Source: Christensenella sp036660175
Lineage (GTDB): Bacteria; Bacillota; Clostridia; Christensenellales; Christensenellaceae
Reading direction: 5' to 3'
Length of the DNA stretch: 14,713 nucleotides
Assembly: GCA_036660175.1 (NCBI GenBank)
Contig: JAVXBD010000033.1
Coordinates: forward strand, 1 to 14,713
Shown: one piece after another, positions 1-8,555 of the stretch
Layout: each line of letters begins with the position of its first letter
How positions within the stretch are numbered: position 1 is the first letter of the stretch
Made by a program: the position numbers and the translations under genes
The notes under the pieces: generated by a model
Told to the model about the DNA's origin: nothing
Databases searched by the model: none
The model's input: the letters and a program-made list of their open reading frames with translations, nothing else

Positions 1-300
1 GTGATATTTTGAGAAAGTACTGGTTGACCTAAGATAGAGGAACAGAAGAAAAGGGAAGAAGTAATAAAAAGTAAATCTTAAACAAGCCTAACAAAGTAGA
101 AAATGGGGAGAAGAGGAATGAACAGCTACTTTTGAGGGGGAAAAACTGAAAGACGGATTAGGGATTGTGGATAGACAACAAAGATAAAGGGAGAGCTGAT
201 AGGAGTGAATCCAGTGTTTTACGGGGTTTGGAGTTAAACAGGATAAATAAAAACAGGCAAACGCATTTTTTCTTAGCTCAACATTTAGGATAAAATCATA
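1..300. other. Purine-rich non-coding stretch
   Basis: No reading frame of useful length with a ribosome binding site is seen on either strand, and stops are frequent in all + frames. The + strand is strikingly purine-rich over about 1-240, with many GAAG, GGGA and AAAG runs. No tRNA, riboswitch or promoter that I recognise is present. It may be the far intergenic part of a neighbour lying beyond the left edge, or a decayed region. Confidence 0.5.
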
Positions 301-349
301 AAAACAGGACAGCTAATACATATAATAGGTAACGCTGTCCTGCTTTTTC
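300..349 (-). terminator. Rho-independent terminator of the TetR-RND-repeat protein operon
   Basis: A perfect 9-bp stem pairs CAGGACAGC (305-313) with GCTGTCCTG (334-342) around a 20-base AT-rich loop. Read on the minus strand, it starts about 25 bases after the stop at 368 and is followed by five T residues (complement of 300-304). Read on the plus strand it is followed by CTTTTTC, so it may act in both directions. Confidence 0.85.
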
Positions 350-367
350 ATAAAAAATACTGCAATA

Positions 368-2026
368 TTATCTGAATAAATCGACCAATTTCTCCCAGAA
401 GTTTCGGTGGTCAACATTATCGATTACTGGTGTCTCTTTTGCTGGGAGTTTAATTTCGGGTGTGTGCATCAAATACTGTACGGTGGAGGGTGTGTTTTTA
501 TCGGGTGAAGCAAATGAAACAGGAGCGTTTACAACTGTGTACTCGTCCATTTTTGTCTGCATTTCTTCTTTGCCATCATGGATGCCGCTTACAATTTCCG
601 ATTGTCCATTGACTAACTTCTGTACATCGGCAGGTAAAGAGGAAATGTTTGAATTCAGCTTTGACATACCAGCGGTAATATCTGCAACACCATTTGTATA
701 TTGTTTTACACCGTCAGAAACTTGTCCAAGTCCTCCTTTGAGTGCGTCTGCACCGCCAGGAAGCCCTTGTAAGCCAGCATGAAATGTTCCGTAATTTGTG
801 TACAGGTCTGAAATGCCTGTCTGTAAAGAGCCTAAACCAGCTTTAAAGGGTGCTGTCACATCGTTTAGTGCAGAAATTCCTGCGCTTTGTGCATTGACAC
901 CATTTGCAAGCCCCAGAATAGCTCCTTGAAGCTCGGGAGGCAAAGCTGCCAAAGCCGCTTGTCCTGCAATTACAGCATTAGCAGCAGTACATAATTGTTC
1001 GTTTCCGCTTTTTAGACCACTAATGCCACCTGCAATCCCATCAAAACCAGTAATGATTGCAGGGGTCGAACCATTTAGCTTTTCAAGCCCGCCTAAAATC
1101 GCCTGCGAGCCAGTACCGAGTGCAGGCAAACCGTTTGCCATTGAAGCAGCTCCAGTTACAAGCTGTGACAATCCATCGTTTAAAGCGGCAGAAGAATTGT
1201 TTAAAGCAGTCAATCCGCCTGTCAGAGAATCAACTGCACTTGTGATTTTTACAGTGCCGTCTTTTAACTTAGATGTGCCGTCTTTTGCCTGCGTCACGCC
1301 ATCGGAAATGCTGTCAAAGGCATCTAAAACCTGAGAAGATGTTTCGTCCACAATACTTCCTACATCAAAGGCAGAGCCAATGATATTGATGTTGATTGAA
1401 CCCATCTCGAAGTTTTCGGCGTCAAAGTTCAACTTGAAATCTCCATCGGAATCGGGCAGGACCACAAAGGATACCGTATTATTTTTGCCAACTACAACGG
1501 GGTTTCCAGTGGACAATACAAGATTTTTCGCCTTATCCATGGATAGCGTCAAAGATAATTGTGCCATCAAACCCTTACGGATTTTTTCTGGACACTTTTT
1601 ATTTTGAGTGATTTTGATGGCGATTTCACATTTTCCGCTTGCACCTGCAAGAGCTTGCGCATCTACTTTTTTTCCGTCCAATGTATAAGTGATATGAAGA
1701 ATGTAAGGAAGCTCACCGCTTGCTGTACCTTGATAGTACAGCTCATTTAATGCTTGCGTCGTAAAAGAAATCTGATCTTCTGATACCTGCGCAACAACAT
1801 CATTGGTAAGATTTTGTAGATTTGTATAGCTTCCATAATCAACAAATTCTGTTTGAGGAGTTTCGCTGGATAATCTGTTAACAATGGTAATATCCTGCAC
1901 ACTTCCGTCATAATTTAAGTTTGCATAAATAGTTTCGTCTTTACTCTGATCTGCAGCAAAAGCAGGTGTTGCAATCATCATCACCGCAACGATCAAACAA
2001 GTAATGCTCAGTAATCTTTTTTTCAT
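368..2026 (-). CDS. Secreted X-X-X-Leu-X-X-Gly repeat protein, partner of the RND transporter
   Basis: Predicted exported protein of 552 residues. Residues 1-24 form a typical Sec signal peptide: MKKR, a hydrophobic core, then cleavage after AFA. Residues about 30-225 form a mostly beta-rich domain with Cys133 and Cys145. Residues about 235-490 are low-complexity repeats rich in Gly, Leu, Ser and Ala, with spaced L-x-x-G steps such as SKLKDG and DALKGG. These match the X-X-X-Leu-X-X-Gly heptad repeats seen in YhgE/Pip- and EsaA-like proteins encoded beside MMPL transporters. The tail ends NFWEKLVDLFR, amphipathic and with no membrane helix, so anchoring is not obvious. I chose the ATG at 2026 because GAGG lies 6 bases upstream and because a start at 2101 would add a charged stretch before the signal peptide and overlap the RND gene. 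The gap to that gene is 31 bases. Role as an extracytoplasmic adaptor or rod is inferred. Confidence 0.8.
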   Translation of the reverse strand: MKKRLLSITCLIVAVMMIATPAFAADQSKDETIYANLNYDGSVQDITIVNRLSSETPQTEFVDYGSYTNLQNLTNDVVAQVSEDQISFTTQALNELYYQGTASGELPYILHITYTLDGKKVDAQALAGASGKCEIAIKITQNKKCPEKIRKGLMAQLSLTLSMDKAKNLVLSTGNPVVVGKNNTVSFVVLPDSDGDFKLNFDAENFEMGSININIIGSAFDVGSIVDETSSQVLDAFDSISDGVTQAKDGTSKLKDGTVKITSAVDSLTGGLTALNNSSAALNDGLSQLVTGAASMANGLPALGTGSQAILGGLEKLNGSTPAIITGFDGIAGGISGLKSGNEQLCTAANAVIAGQAALAALPPELQGAILGLANGVNAQSAGISALNDVTAPFKAGLGSLQTGISDLYTNYGTFHAGLQGLPGGADALKGGLGQVSDGVKQYTNGVADITAGMSKLNSNISSLPADVQKLVNGQSEIVSGIHDGKEEMQTKMDEYTVVNAPVSFASPDKNTPSTVQYLMHTPEIKLPAKETPVIDNVDHRNFWEKLVDLFR

Positions 2027-2057
2027 GTGATGCCTCGTTTCCGATAAATCATATCTA

Positions 2058-4148
2058 TTATTTTTCAATTTTTTTATTTTCTTTATTTTGTGGAGCTGCA
2101 AGGGATTCTTTTCTCCATTTTATTGTTGTATATCCAATAAACTTATCACACAGCACAAGCAGTGGAGGAAGTGCAATCAGCACCATTGCGCCACTGATGA
2201 ATGCGCCTCTGCCAACAAGAAGCCCCATTGCTTTTAACATAATTTGGTCAAAAGCGGCATATAGCGTAAAACCAGTAGCACCAAGTGTCAGACATGAGGT
2301 TAAGATAGACGGCCCTGCTTTTTCGAGTGCTTCAACAGCTGCTGCGCCAGGCGGCATAAAGGTGCGTGCCAGCTTGTAGCGGTTTGTCATGAGGATTGCG
2401 TAGTCAATGGTTGCCCCAAGCTGTAGCGACGATACAATCAAATATGCAATAAACTGCATAGGCACGTTCATAAAGTATGAGAGTGACATATTTAGCCAAA
2501 TCGCCACTTCTATCACCGCCAATAGAATAATCGGCAAAGAAATTGAACGGAACATAATGAGCAGCACAATGCCTACCGCCAGAATGGATACAAACATGAC
2601 GACAAGATAATCGTGTTGACTGACAACTTTTAGGTCATAGGTGCTTGCGGTTTCGCCAGTAACATAGTAATCATCATAATATTGCTTAGCAAGCGCATCA
2701 ATCTGCTCGTAAGTACTCATTGCCTGTTCGCTTTGTGCGGGGGCGTTCACCGTCACCGAATACATGGAATAATTTTCAGACTGGAGCTTATCAAGTGCAG
2801 CGGAGGGGAGCATTTCTTCTGGTGTTGCAACGTCAACAATGCTGTATAAGCCCGTAATGCTATTGACATATTCAAGCTCGGAAATTTTTTCAGAAAGAGC
2901 CTGCTCGGAGAGTTTGTCGCCTTTTTTCATGAGGACAACCATGCGATTTTGAGAGCCAAAGTTCTCTTCGATTTTTTGTATATCAATAGAAGTTTCTGTT
3001 TCATCTTGACTGCCATAAATAAAATTGTTTTGGCTTTGTGCCAAAAAGGAAGGTACTGCAATCAGTACTACCACAATCAATATTACCCACTTGCCCTTGA
3101 CAAGCCATTTTCCGAATTTTTTAAGAGGCGGTAAAATGGTTTTGTGGCGTGTTTTATTGATGAGTTTGTACGTGTATAGAATCGTGACAGGAAGAATGGT
3201 AAATACGCATATCAAGCTGATTAAAATACCTTTTGCAAGGACGATACCCATGTCAGGACCGATTTTGAAGGTCATAAAACACAATGCCAAAAATCCGATG
3301 ATGGTTGTGGCGGCAGAAGAAACGATAGAACTAGCCGATTTCTTCATCGCCAAAATCATAGCTTGTTTCGGATCGTGACAAGTTTCGTTTTCTTCGGTAA
3401 AGCGATGGATTAAGAAAATGGTATAATCCAGTACAATTGCAAGCTGTAGAATACTGGATGCGGAGTTGCTTGCAAACGAAATAGAACCAAGGAAAATATT
3501 AGTGCCATTGTTAATAAAAATAGAAATTCCAATGGTACCAAGTATCAAAATAATCTCAAAGAACGAACTCATGGTCAAGCATAAGATGAGTATAATCACG
3601 GGAACGATGATGATGAGTGCCGCTTGAATGTTTTTTGTAATACCGTCAACCGTACTTTGTGCGACTTTGCCGCCTCCTGAAATATATCCTTTGCCGTCTA
3701 TAATTTCGTCAATTTTATTGGTTGCGGCAAGCGAGGTTTCGTCGAAATTACTCTTTTCAAACTGAATTTGTAGCAGAGCGTTGTTATTGTTCCAATAGCT
3801 CTTTATAGCGCTCTCATTTGCATAGCTGATAGGCTGTTTTAAATCAGATACAGTCCCTATCCAAAGAATGCCAGAAACACCATCAATGGCATCAATTTCA
3901 TCGACAATTTTTTGAGCATCTTTGATGGTGGTGTCTTCAAGCATTACGTCAACCATACCTGTATAGTTAAACTCGTCTGTCATCACGTTTACGCCTGCTT
4001 TTGAGGACATTTCATTCGGAAGATAATCTACAAGGTCATAATTGATGCCCACGAAATTTGTGGCGAGCAGACTAAAAACAACAACAATAACAAATAATAT
4101 GATGACTGTTTTTTTATGATTGATAATCCAAGTCGAAAATTTCTCCAT
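2058..4148 (-). CDS. RND superfamily transporter, MMPL family
   Basis: Proton-driven membrane transporter of 696 residues with 12 predicted helices in two repeats: helix 1 near 14-32, an outer domain near 35-172, five helices near 174-326, helix 7 near 352-370, a second outer domain near 372-510, and five helices near 514-668. The Asp-Tyr pairs in helix 4 (LDYTIFLIHRF, D241-Y242) and helix 10 (TIDYAILMTNRY, D582-Y583) are the proton-relay positions typical of MMPL proteins. The short outer domains and size fit Gram-positive MMPL/YdfJ-like members rather than AcrB-type pumps of about 1000 residues. A TTG at 4154 is an alternative start: AAAGG lies 5 bases before it but 11 before the ATG, and the products differ by only two residues. 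It lies 19 bases after the tetR stop, in one operon. Substrate (lipid, drug or peptide) is unknown. Confidence 0.92.
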   Translation of the reverse strand: MEKFSTWIINHKKTVIILFVIVVVFSLLATNFVGINYDLVDYLPNEMSSKAGVNVMTDEFNYTGMVDVMLEDTTIKDAQKIVDEIDAIDGVSGILWIGTVSDLKQPISYANESAIKSYWNNNNALLQIQFEKSNFDETSLAATNKIDEIIDGKGYISGGGKVAQSTVDGITKNIQAALIIIVPVIILILCLTMSSFFEIILILGTIGISIFINNGTNIFLGSISFASNSASSILQLAIVLDYTIFLIHRFTEENETCHDPKQAMILAMKKSASSIVSSAATTIIGFLALCFMTFKIGPDMGIVLAKGILISLICVFTILPVTILYTYKLINKTRHKTILPPLKKFGKWLVKGKWVILIVVVLIAVPSFLAQSQNNFIYGSQDETETSIDIQKIEENFGSQNRMVVLMKKGDKLSEQALSEKISELEYVNSITGLYSIVDVATPEEMLPSAALDKLQSENYSMYSVTVNAPAQSEQAMSTYEQIDALAKQYYDDYYVTGETASTYDLKVVSQHDYLVVMFVSILAVGIVLLIMFRSISLPIILLAVIEVAIWLNMSLSYFMNVPMQFIAYLIVSSLQLGATIDYAILMTNRYKLARTFMPPGAAAVEALEKAGPSILTSCLTLGATGFTLYAAFDQIMLKAMGLLVGRGAFISGAMVLIALPPLLVLCDKFIGYTTIKWRKESLAAPQNKENKKIEK

Positions 4149-4167
4149 AATCAATTCTGCCTTTCAG

Positions 4168-4755
4168 TTAGTTTGCCAATACTGCATGAAATAAAGTGTT
4201 CATATAGGAATCAAACAGTGTTTTATTCTGTAAAATATTTTCATAATGCGTGGACAGCTCGATATTTGCATAGCCGATTAAAACCAAAAACGACAGAGAA
4301 CCTAAAAATGAAATACAGCGGTTGTTGATTTCCTGTTCGTCTGTTACGCTGGATTTTGCTCGTATTAATTTTTGTATGATACCACCTAAGGGGTACTGTA
4401 TGATTTCGTTCCACAACCGTGTGGGATTATATTCTGTTAGGGTGGTGGAAAGGTTGATAAACGAAAAAAATCCGGGATATAAATTTAAAAAATCAAAGAT
4501 ACGGTTGGATAAAACATTGGTAATATCTGCATCATTGACGTCAAGACCACTGTATATCTGATGGTATGCCTTTGCCATATGGTTTTCCATCTCAAACATT
4601 AGATTCTGTTTATCACCAAAATAATAATTGATTGCTGCAACATTTAATCCGCTTTTCTGTGCAATTTTGCGAACGGTAAGATGTCCATCTGTGCATAAAA
4701 TTTCGATAGCGGAATTGAGGATCAGTTGCTTTTTTGAATCTTGCTTGGAATCCAT
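4168..4755 (-). CDS. TetR/AcrR-family transcriptional regulator
   Basis: DNA-binding repressor of 195 residues, a normal length for the family. Residues about 8-55 are the TetR N-terminal domain: a first helix (ILNSAIEIL), then the helix-turn-helix with TVRKIAQKSGLN and the recognition helix AAINYYFGDKQNL. The NYYF-x-x-K ending is the family hallmark. The remaining residues, about 60-195, form a divergent helical ligand-binding and dimer domain, so the inducer cannot be read. The start is well supported: AGAGGTGA (complement of 4763-4770) lies 7 bases before the ATG. It is the first gene of the operon with the RND transporter and the secreted repeat protein, and the palindromes in its own promoter make autorepression and control of the transporter likely (inferred). 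Confidence 0.93.
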   Translation of the reverse strand: MDSKQDSKKQLILNSAIEILCTDGHLTVRKIAQKSGLNVAAINYYFGDKQNLMFEMENHMAKAYHQIYSGLDVNDADITNVLSNRIFDFLNLYPGFFSFINLSTTLTEYNPTRLWNEIIQYPLGGIIQKLIRAKSSVTDEQEINNRCISFLGSLSFLVLIGYANIELSTHYENILQNKTLFDSYMNTLFHAVLAN

Positions 4756-4776
4756 TTAAAAATCACCTCTAAGAAG

Positions 4777-4805
4777 TTAAACAAGCGTTTTAAACTTATG
4801 TTTAA
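4777..4805. promoter_or_regulatory. Double palindromic operator, likely TetR target
   Basis: Two overlapping copies of the palindrome TTAAAC-N4-GTTTWA lie in tandem. The left copy has AAGC as the central four bases and the right copy has TTAT. Together they make a 29-bp imperfect palindrome with outer arms TTAAACA and TGTTTAA and inner arms GTTT and AAAC. It overlaps the last base of the tetR -10 box and covers the expected transcription start. Overlapping palindromes bound by two dimers are known for TetR-family repressors such as QacR. That this regulator binds here is inferred from position. Confidence 0.7.
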
Positions 4806-4833
4806 GATTATCACGATATACAAAGAAAGTCAA
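4805..4833 (-). promoter_or_regulatory. Sigma-A promoter of the TetR-RND operon
   Basis: On the minus strand TTGACT (4833-4828) is followed after exactly 17 bases by TAATCT (4810-4805). A TGA before the -10 box gives an extended -10 (TGATAATCT). The double palindrome begins at the end of the -10 box, an ideal place for repression. Confidence 0.75.
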
Positions 4834-4859
4834 GTTTTTTCATAAACAAATGGAGGAAG

Positions 4860-4888
4860 TTGTTCACAATTTTTCGCAAAAATATGAT
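4860..4888 (+). promoter_or_regulatory. Probable sigma-A promoter of sbcDC
   Basis: TTGTTC (4860-4865), a 17-base spacer, then TATGAT (4883-4888). The expected start near 4895 leaves a leader of about 30 bases before sbcD. A second AT-rich -10-like string (TATATAAGAT) lies just downstream, so the exact -10 is uncertain. It is separate from the operator of the divergent operon by about 55 bases. Confidence 0.55.
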
Positions 4889-4923
4889 ACTATATAAGAT
4901 AGTAGAGAATAGGGGGAAGCCAA

Positions 4924-6045
4924 ATGAGAATGATACATACCTCGGATTTGCATTTGGGGGTGAGCATCAACGGCGTGTCTATGTTAGACGAGCAGAAAAT
5001 TGTTCTGGGCGAATTGACAGAAGCGGTGCATACACAAAAAATTGATGCGGTTATCATTGCCGGAGATGTTTTTGACCATGCCGTTTCCAGTGCAGAAGCG
5101 GTACATTTGTATAACCAAACCATGACAAAGCTGTGCATTGATTTAAAAACAAAGGTGTTTATGTGTGCAGGAAATCATGATGGTGCGGCACGGCTGTCGT
5201 CTTGTGGAGAGCTTCTTGAAAAAGCTGGTTTTTATGTTGCGGGAAGCATCAAAGACGGCATCAAATCAATAGAAATAGAAGATTGTGTCATACACCTGTT
5301 ACCTTTTTTCTCCATTGATGAAGTCCGCTATTTACATCCTGATAAAGAAATCAAAGGATATGAAAATGCTATGCGTGTGATGGTAGAGAAAATTCCATTG
5401 GTGCAGGGTAAAAAAAACATTTTGGTTGCGCATTGCTATGTTACCAATGCAGTACCCTGCGAAAGTGACCGCTCGGTGATGATTGGCGGAGCAAATATGG
5501 TGAGTGCATCTGTGTTTGAAAAATTTGATTATGTGGCTCTTGGGCATCTGCACACTCCGCAGGATATTGGAAAAAATGTACGTTACAGCGGTTCATCGCT
5601 GAAGCTGTCTTTTTCAGAAGAAAATAATCAAAAGAGTTTTACGATCATAGATACGGATGAATTTTCCCGTACATACATTCCCATTAAACAGCAAAAAAAT
5701 CTAAGAACTATCAAAGATACGTATAAAAAAGCGTTGCTTACAGCAAAAAACGATCCGATAAAAGACGATTACATGAGAATTGTGCTGACGGACGAATATG
5801 CACATACGCAGATTCAAGATGTTTTTAGACAGATTTATGCCAATATTTTATCATTTTCAGGCAAGGCATTTGAAAGCGAGGACGGCGTACCAACATTGTG
5901 TATAGACGAGGTGACCTCTTTAACACCTCTGCAAATTATGCTGTCGTTTTTTAAAGAGTATTCTGGAGAAAAACCAACCGAGCAGCAGATGAAATGGTTT
6001 GAGCAGGCGGTTTTGGCGACACAAAAAGAGGAGGACAAACAATGA
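4924..6045 (+). CDS. sbcD: Exonuclease SbcD, Mre11-type subunit
   Basis: Metal-dependent nuclease subunit of the SbcCD complex, which cuts DNA hairpins and processes blocked double-strand ends in the cytoplasm. The five calcineurin-like phosphoesterase motifs are all visible in 373 residues: D8-x-H10 (TSDLHLG), GDVFD (G47, D48), GNHD (N84, H85), H170 in VAHCY, and GHLH (H208, H210). Residues 1 to about 250 form the catalytic domain. The rest is the capping and SbcC-binding region. AGGGGG lies 7 bases before the ATG. The stop overlaps the sbcC start by ATGA, indicating translational coupling and fixed stoichiometry. Length is close to that of known SbcD proteins (about 370-400). Nothing is missing. 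Confidence 0.96.
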   Translation: MRMIHTSDLHLGVSINGVSMLDEQKIVLGELTEAVHTQKIDAVIIAGDVFDHAVSSAEAVHLYNQTMTKLCIDLKTKVFMCAGNHDGAARLSSCGELLEKAGFYVAGSIKDGIKSIEIEDCVIHLLPFFSIDEVRYLHPDKEIKGYENAMRVMVEKIPLVQGKKNILVAHCYVTNAVPCESDRSVMIGGANMVSASVFEKFDYVALGHLHTPQDIGKNVRYSGSSLKLSFSEENNQKSFTIIDTDEFSRTYIPIKQQKNLRTIKDTYKKALLTAKNDPIKDDYMRIVLTDEYAHTQIQDVFRQIYANILSFSGKAFESEDGVPTLCIDEVTSLTPLQIMLSFFKEYSGEKPTEQQMKWFEQAVLATQKEEDKQ

Positions 6046-8471
6046 TACCAAAGATTTTGGAGTTTTGTGCGTTTGGACCTTATGTGGATAAACAAACGAT
6101 TGATTTTTCTGTGTTTGAGCAGGCAGGATTATTTTTGATTCACGGAAAAACAGGAGCAGGAAAAACAACCATACTGGATGCTATTACGTTTGCGCTGTTT
6201 GGAGAAAGCAGCGGCGGACAGCGTGGAGATTTTATTTCTATGCGCAGTGATTTTGCACCAGAAGAAATGGATACTTCTGTTTCCTTTGAATTTTCGATTG
6301 GAGAAGCGGGATATAAGTTTGTGCGTGGTATTTCGGTACATACGAAAAAAAATGGAGAGAAAGAAATTCGCACTTCGCACAATGCTTATATAAAGGAAGG
6401 TAAAATTTACAGACCGTTTTTTGAAAATCCTGGCATCAAAAATGTGCGCCAAAAAGCTGAAGAATTATTAGGGCTGACGTATGAGCAGTTTCAACAGGTT
6501 ATCTTGCTGCCGCAGGGACAGTTCGAGCAATTGCTGGTCGCAAATTCTGACAAAAAAGAAGAGATTTTGACAACGCTTTTTAATGCGAAAAAGTGGGAAA
6601 GCATGACCGAGTGGCTGTGTGCAAAAGCGATGGATTTGAAACACGAAAAAGAGCAGGCAGAGCTTAAAATGAATGGATATTTAGGACAGTTTGACTGTAA
6701 AAACATAGAGCAACTGGAGCAAAAAGCGCAAGAACTGCAAAAATTGCATCAGAAACAATGTAAAGAGAGAGAAAAACAGGCAGAAGAGCTAAGAAAAGCA
6801 GAGCAGACTTTAAAAGATGCACAAACCATACAAAACGATTTTGAGGCATACGAAAAAATACAAAAAGAGCTTGCTGCACATCTGCAAAATGAAAAGATGG
6901 TACAAGAAACGCAAATACGAATGGTACAGGCAGAATCTGCACAAAAAGTGCTGCCCTTAAGAACCAAAGTAGCAGAGCTTTCTACAAACAAAAAAGCACG
7001 CCAAAAGAATGTACAGGAGGCTCAAAAAGCAAGTGAGCTTTATCAAGAGCAGATTGCGCAGTGTGCGGCATATGCGGCAGGTATTGCAAAACAGCTTGAT
7101 GAAAAATGGTGCAGTCTTATGCAAAGGCAAAGACAAAGTGAACAAGAAATAGAGGATATAGAAACAAAGCACGAAAAACTTCTTTCCTTATATATGAAAG
7201 ATTCGGCGTATTTGTTAAGCGCTCATTTAAAAGAGGGCGAGCCATGTGCCGTTTGTGGAAGCATACATCATCCGAAAAAAGCTGCATATGCAGAAAACAA
7301 GATACAGACAAAAGATCTGGACGGATTGCAGAACGAGCTTAAAAAGCTGAGAATACAACAAACAGAATGTGCAGATCAAAAAGCAAAGATTGCATATGAT
7401 ATACATGAAGTACAGGATTTTTTAGTGCGTTTTCCTGCAAAAACTGTGGCGCAAAAAGTGCCTATAACACAAAAAGAAATCATAAAAAAAACAGAACAGC
7501 TAAAAACACAGCATGATACGGCACAGGCTGTTTTAGATGTTAATGCAAAAGAACTTGAGGTTGTTTCAAAAGAGTTTGAACGGGCAATGAAAGAATATGA
7601 AAAAGTGTGCTTGCAATATGGATTTGAAAGCGATAAGCAGTTTTTGGACGCATATATGAATGAAATGCAGTTAAAAGAGGCTCGTCAAAAAATACAGGAT
7701 TTTATTGTAAAAAAAGAGGTACTGAAACAAAATTCAGTAGAATTGCAAAAAAGAATACAGGATAAGACGCTGCCAAACATAGCACAGCTTCAAAGTGAAA
7801 CCAACGCAAAACAACGCTTAAAAGATGAAAAAGATAGTGAAGTTGCATTGATAAATTCGCAAAGTGCAAGAGCGGCGGCACTTGTGAATACTGCGAAAAA
7901 AGAGTTTGACAGCTTACAAGTTAAAATACAGGATTATGTTGAAATAGACACGTTTAGTAAGCTGATGCGTGGCGATAAGGGCGGCGTTGGCTTGAAGCGT
8001 TATGTTTTGGGGGTAATGCTTTCATCTATTACGCACGCTGCAAATGCACTTTTAAAAAGTGTGCTGGATGGAAGATATGAGCTGTTTAGAACCATGCAGG
8101 GAAGTGGACGTGCCAAAAAGTTTGGACTTGATTTGGAAGTTTTTGATTCTCGTACAGGCATTAAACGTGGGGTTGCAAGCCTTTCGGGTGGTGAAAAATT
8201 CTTGGTTGCGTTAGCGCTATCGCTTGGGTTATGCGCTGTGGTGCAGGCGCAAAGTGGCGGAATCAAGCTGGACGCCATGTTTATTGACGAGGGATTTGGT
8301 TCGCTTGACCCTGATGAAATAAAAAATGCGTTGGAGCTGCTGTCAAATGTAAAGGGTGGCTCTAAGTTGGTAGGGATTATTTCGCACGTGCAGCTCTTAA
8401 AAGAAAACATACAAACGTCTATCGAAATCAGAAAGGCAAAATCGGGCAGTGAGATTGTCATGAATGCTTGA
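6042..8471 (+). CDS. sbcC: Exonuclease SbcC, Rad50-type SMC ATPase
   Basis: ATPase and DNA-tethering subunit of SbcCD. Of 809 residues, the N-terminal lobe holds Walker A (GKTGAGKTT, 35-43) and the Q-loop region (FQQVILLPQGQFEQLL, near 150-165). Residues about 180-400 and 406-640 are charged, Lys/Gln/Glu-rich coiled coils. Between them is the zinc hook CAVC (402-405) within GEPCAVCGSIHHP. The C-terminal lobe has the signature LSGGE (714-718), Walker B with AMFIDE (745-750), the D-loop GSLD, and the switch His782. AGGAGG lies 7 bases before the ATG. It is shorter than E. coli SbcC (about 1050) or typical Firmicute homologues, with the deficit in the coiled-coil arms; every catalytic motif is intact. 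Co-transcribed with sbcD. Confidence 0.96.
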   Translation: MIPKILEFCAFGPYVDKQTIDFSVFEQAGLFLIHGKTGAGKTTILDAITFALFGESSGGQRGDFISMRSDFAPEEMDTSVSFEFSIGEAGYKFVRGISVHTKKNGEKEIRTSHNAYIKEGKIYRPFFENPGIKNVRQKAEELLGLTYEQFQQVILLPQGQFEQLLVANSDKKEEILTTLFNAKKWESMTEWLCAKAMDLKHEKEQAELKMNGYLGQFDCKNIEQLEQKAQELQKLHQKQCKEREKQAEELRKAEQTLKDAQTIQNDFEAYEKIQKELAAHLQNEKMVQETQIRMVQAESAQKVLPLRTKVAELSTNKKARQKNVQEAQKASELYQEQIAQCAAYAAGIAKQLDEKWCSLMQRQRQSEQEIEDIETKHEKLLSLYMKDSAYLLSAHLKEGEPCAVCGSIHHPKKAAYAENKIQTKDLDGLQNELKKLRIQQTECADQKAKIAYDIHEVQDFLVRFPAKTVAQKVPITQKEIIKKTEQLKTQHDTAQAVLDVNAKELEVVSKEFERAMKEYEKVCLQYGFESDKQFLDAYMNEMQLKEARQKIQDFIVKKEVLKQNSVELQKRIQDKTLPNIAQLQSETNAKQRLKDEKDSEVALINSQSARAAALVNTAKKEFDSLQVKIQDYVEIDTFSKLMRGDKGGVGLKRYVLGVMLSSITHAANALLKSVLDGRYELFRTMQGSGRAKKFGLDLEVFDSRTGIKRGVASLSGGEKFLVALALSLGLCAVVQAQSGGIKLDAMFIDEGFGSLDPDEIKNALELLSNVKGGSKLVGIISHVQLLKENIQTSIEIRKAKSGSEIVMNA

Positions 8472-8482
8472 TAAAAAGCGTT
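8463..8482 (+). terminator. Weak hairpin at the end of sbcC
   Basis: AATGCTT (8463-8469) can pair with AAGCGTT (8476-8482), a 7-bp stem with one G-U pair and a 6-base loop, followed by TCTATTTG. It overlaps the sbcC stop codon. The short interrupted T-run makes it a poor intrinsic terminator, and it sits immediately before the next promoter. Confidence 0.25.
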
Positions 8483-8487
8483 TCTAT

Positions 8488-8516
8488 TTGCATAGCAGAA
8501 AGAATTTTTGTATAAT
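8488..8516 (+). promoter_or_regulatory. Strong sigma-A promoter of the hexokinase gene
   Basis: TTGCAT (8488-8493), exactly 17 bases, then a perfect TATAAT (8511-8516). The expected transcript start is near 8523. This rules out an upstream in-frame TTG at 8508, which would lie before the transcript begins, and supports the ATG at 8556. Confidence 0.8.
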
Positions 8517-8555
8517 GAAATGAGTGTAGGAATCACGAAAGAGAGAGTTTTTCAT

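Noticed and set aside
2026..2101. 25-codon extension of the secreted repeat protein to an upstream start at 2101
   Set aside because: It would put a charged stretch before a clean signal peptide, overlap the RND gene by 44 bases, and lacks a ribosome site; GAGG precedes the ATG at 2026.
4860..5045. 61-codon + strand frame with GGAGG just upstream, ahead of sbcD
   Set aside because: The TTG start is only a few bases from GGAGG, sits in the likely -35 box, and the frame runs inside sbcD, whose motifs prove the other frame.
8000..8536. 178-codon minus-strand frame antisense to the end of sbcC
   Set aside because: It is the antisense shadow of the conserved SbcC C-terminal ATPase lobe and crosses the hexokinase promoter.
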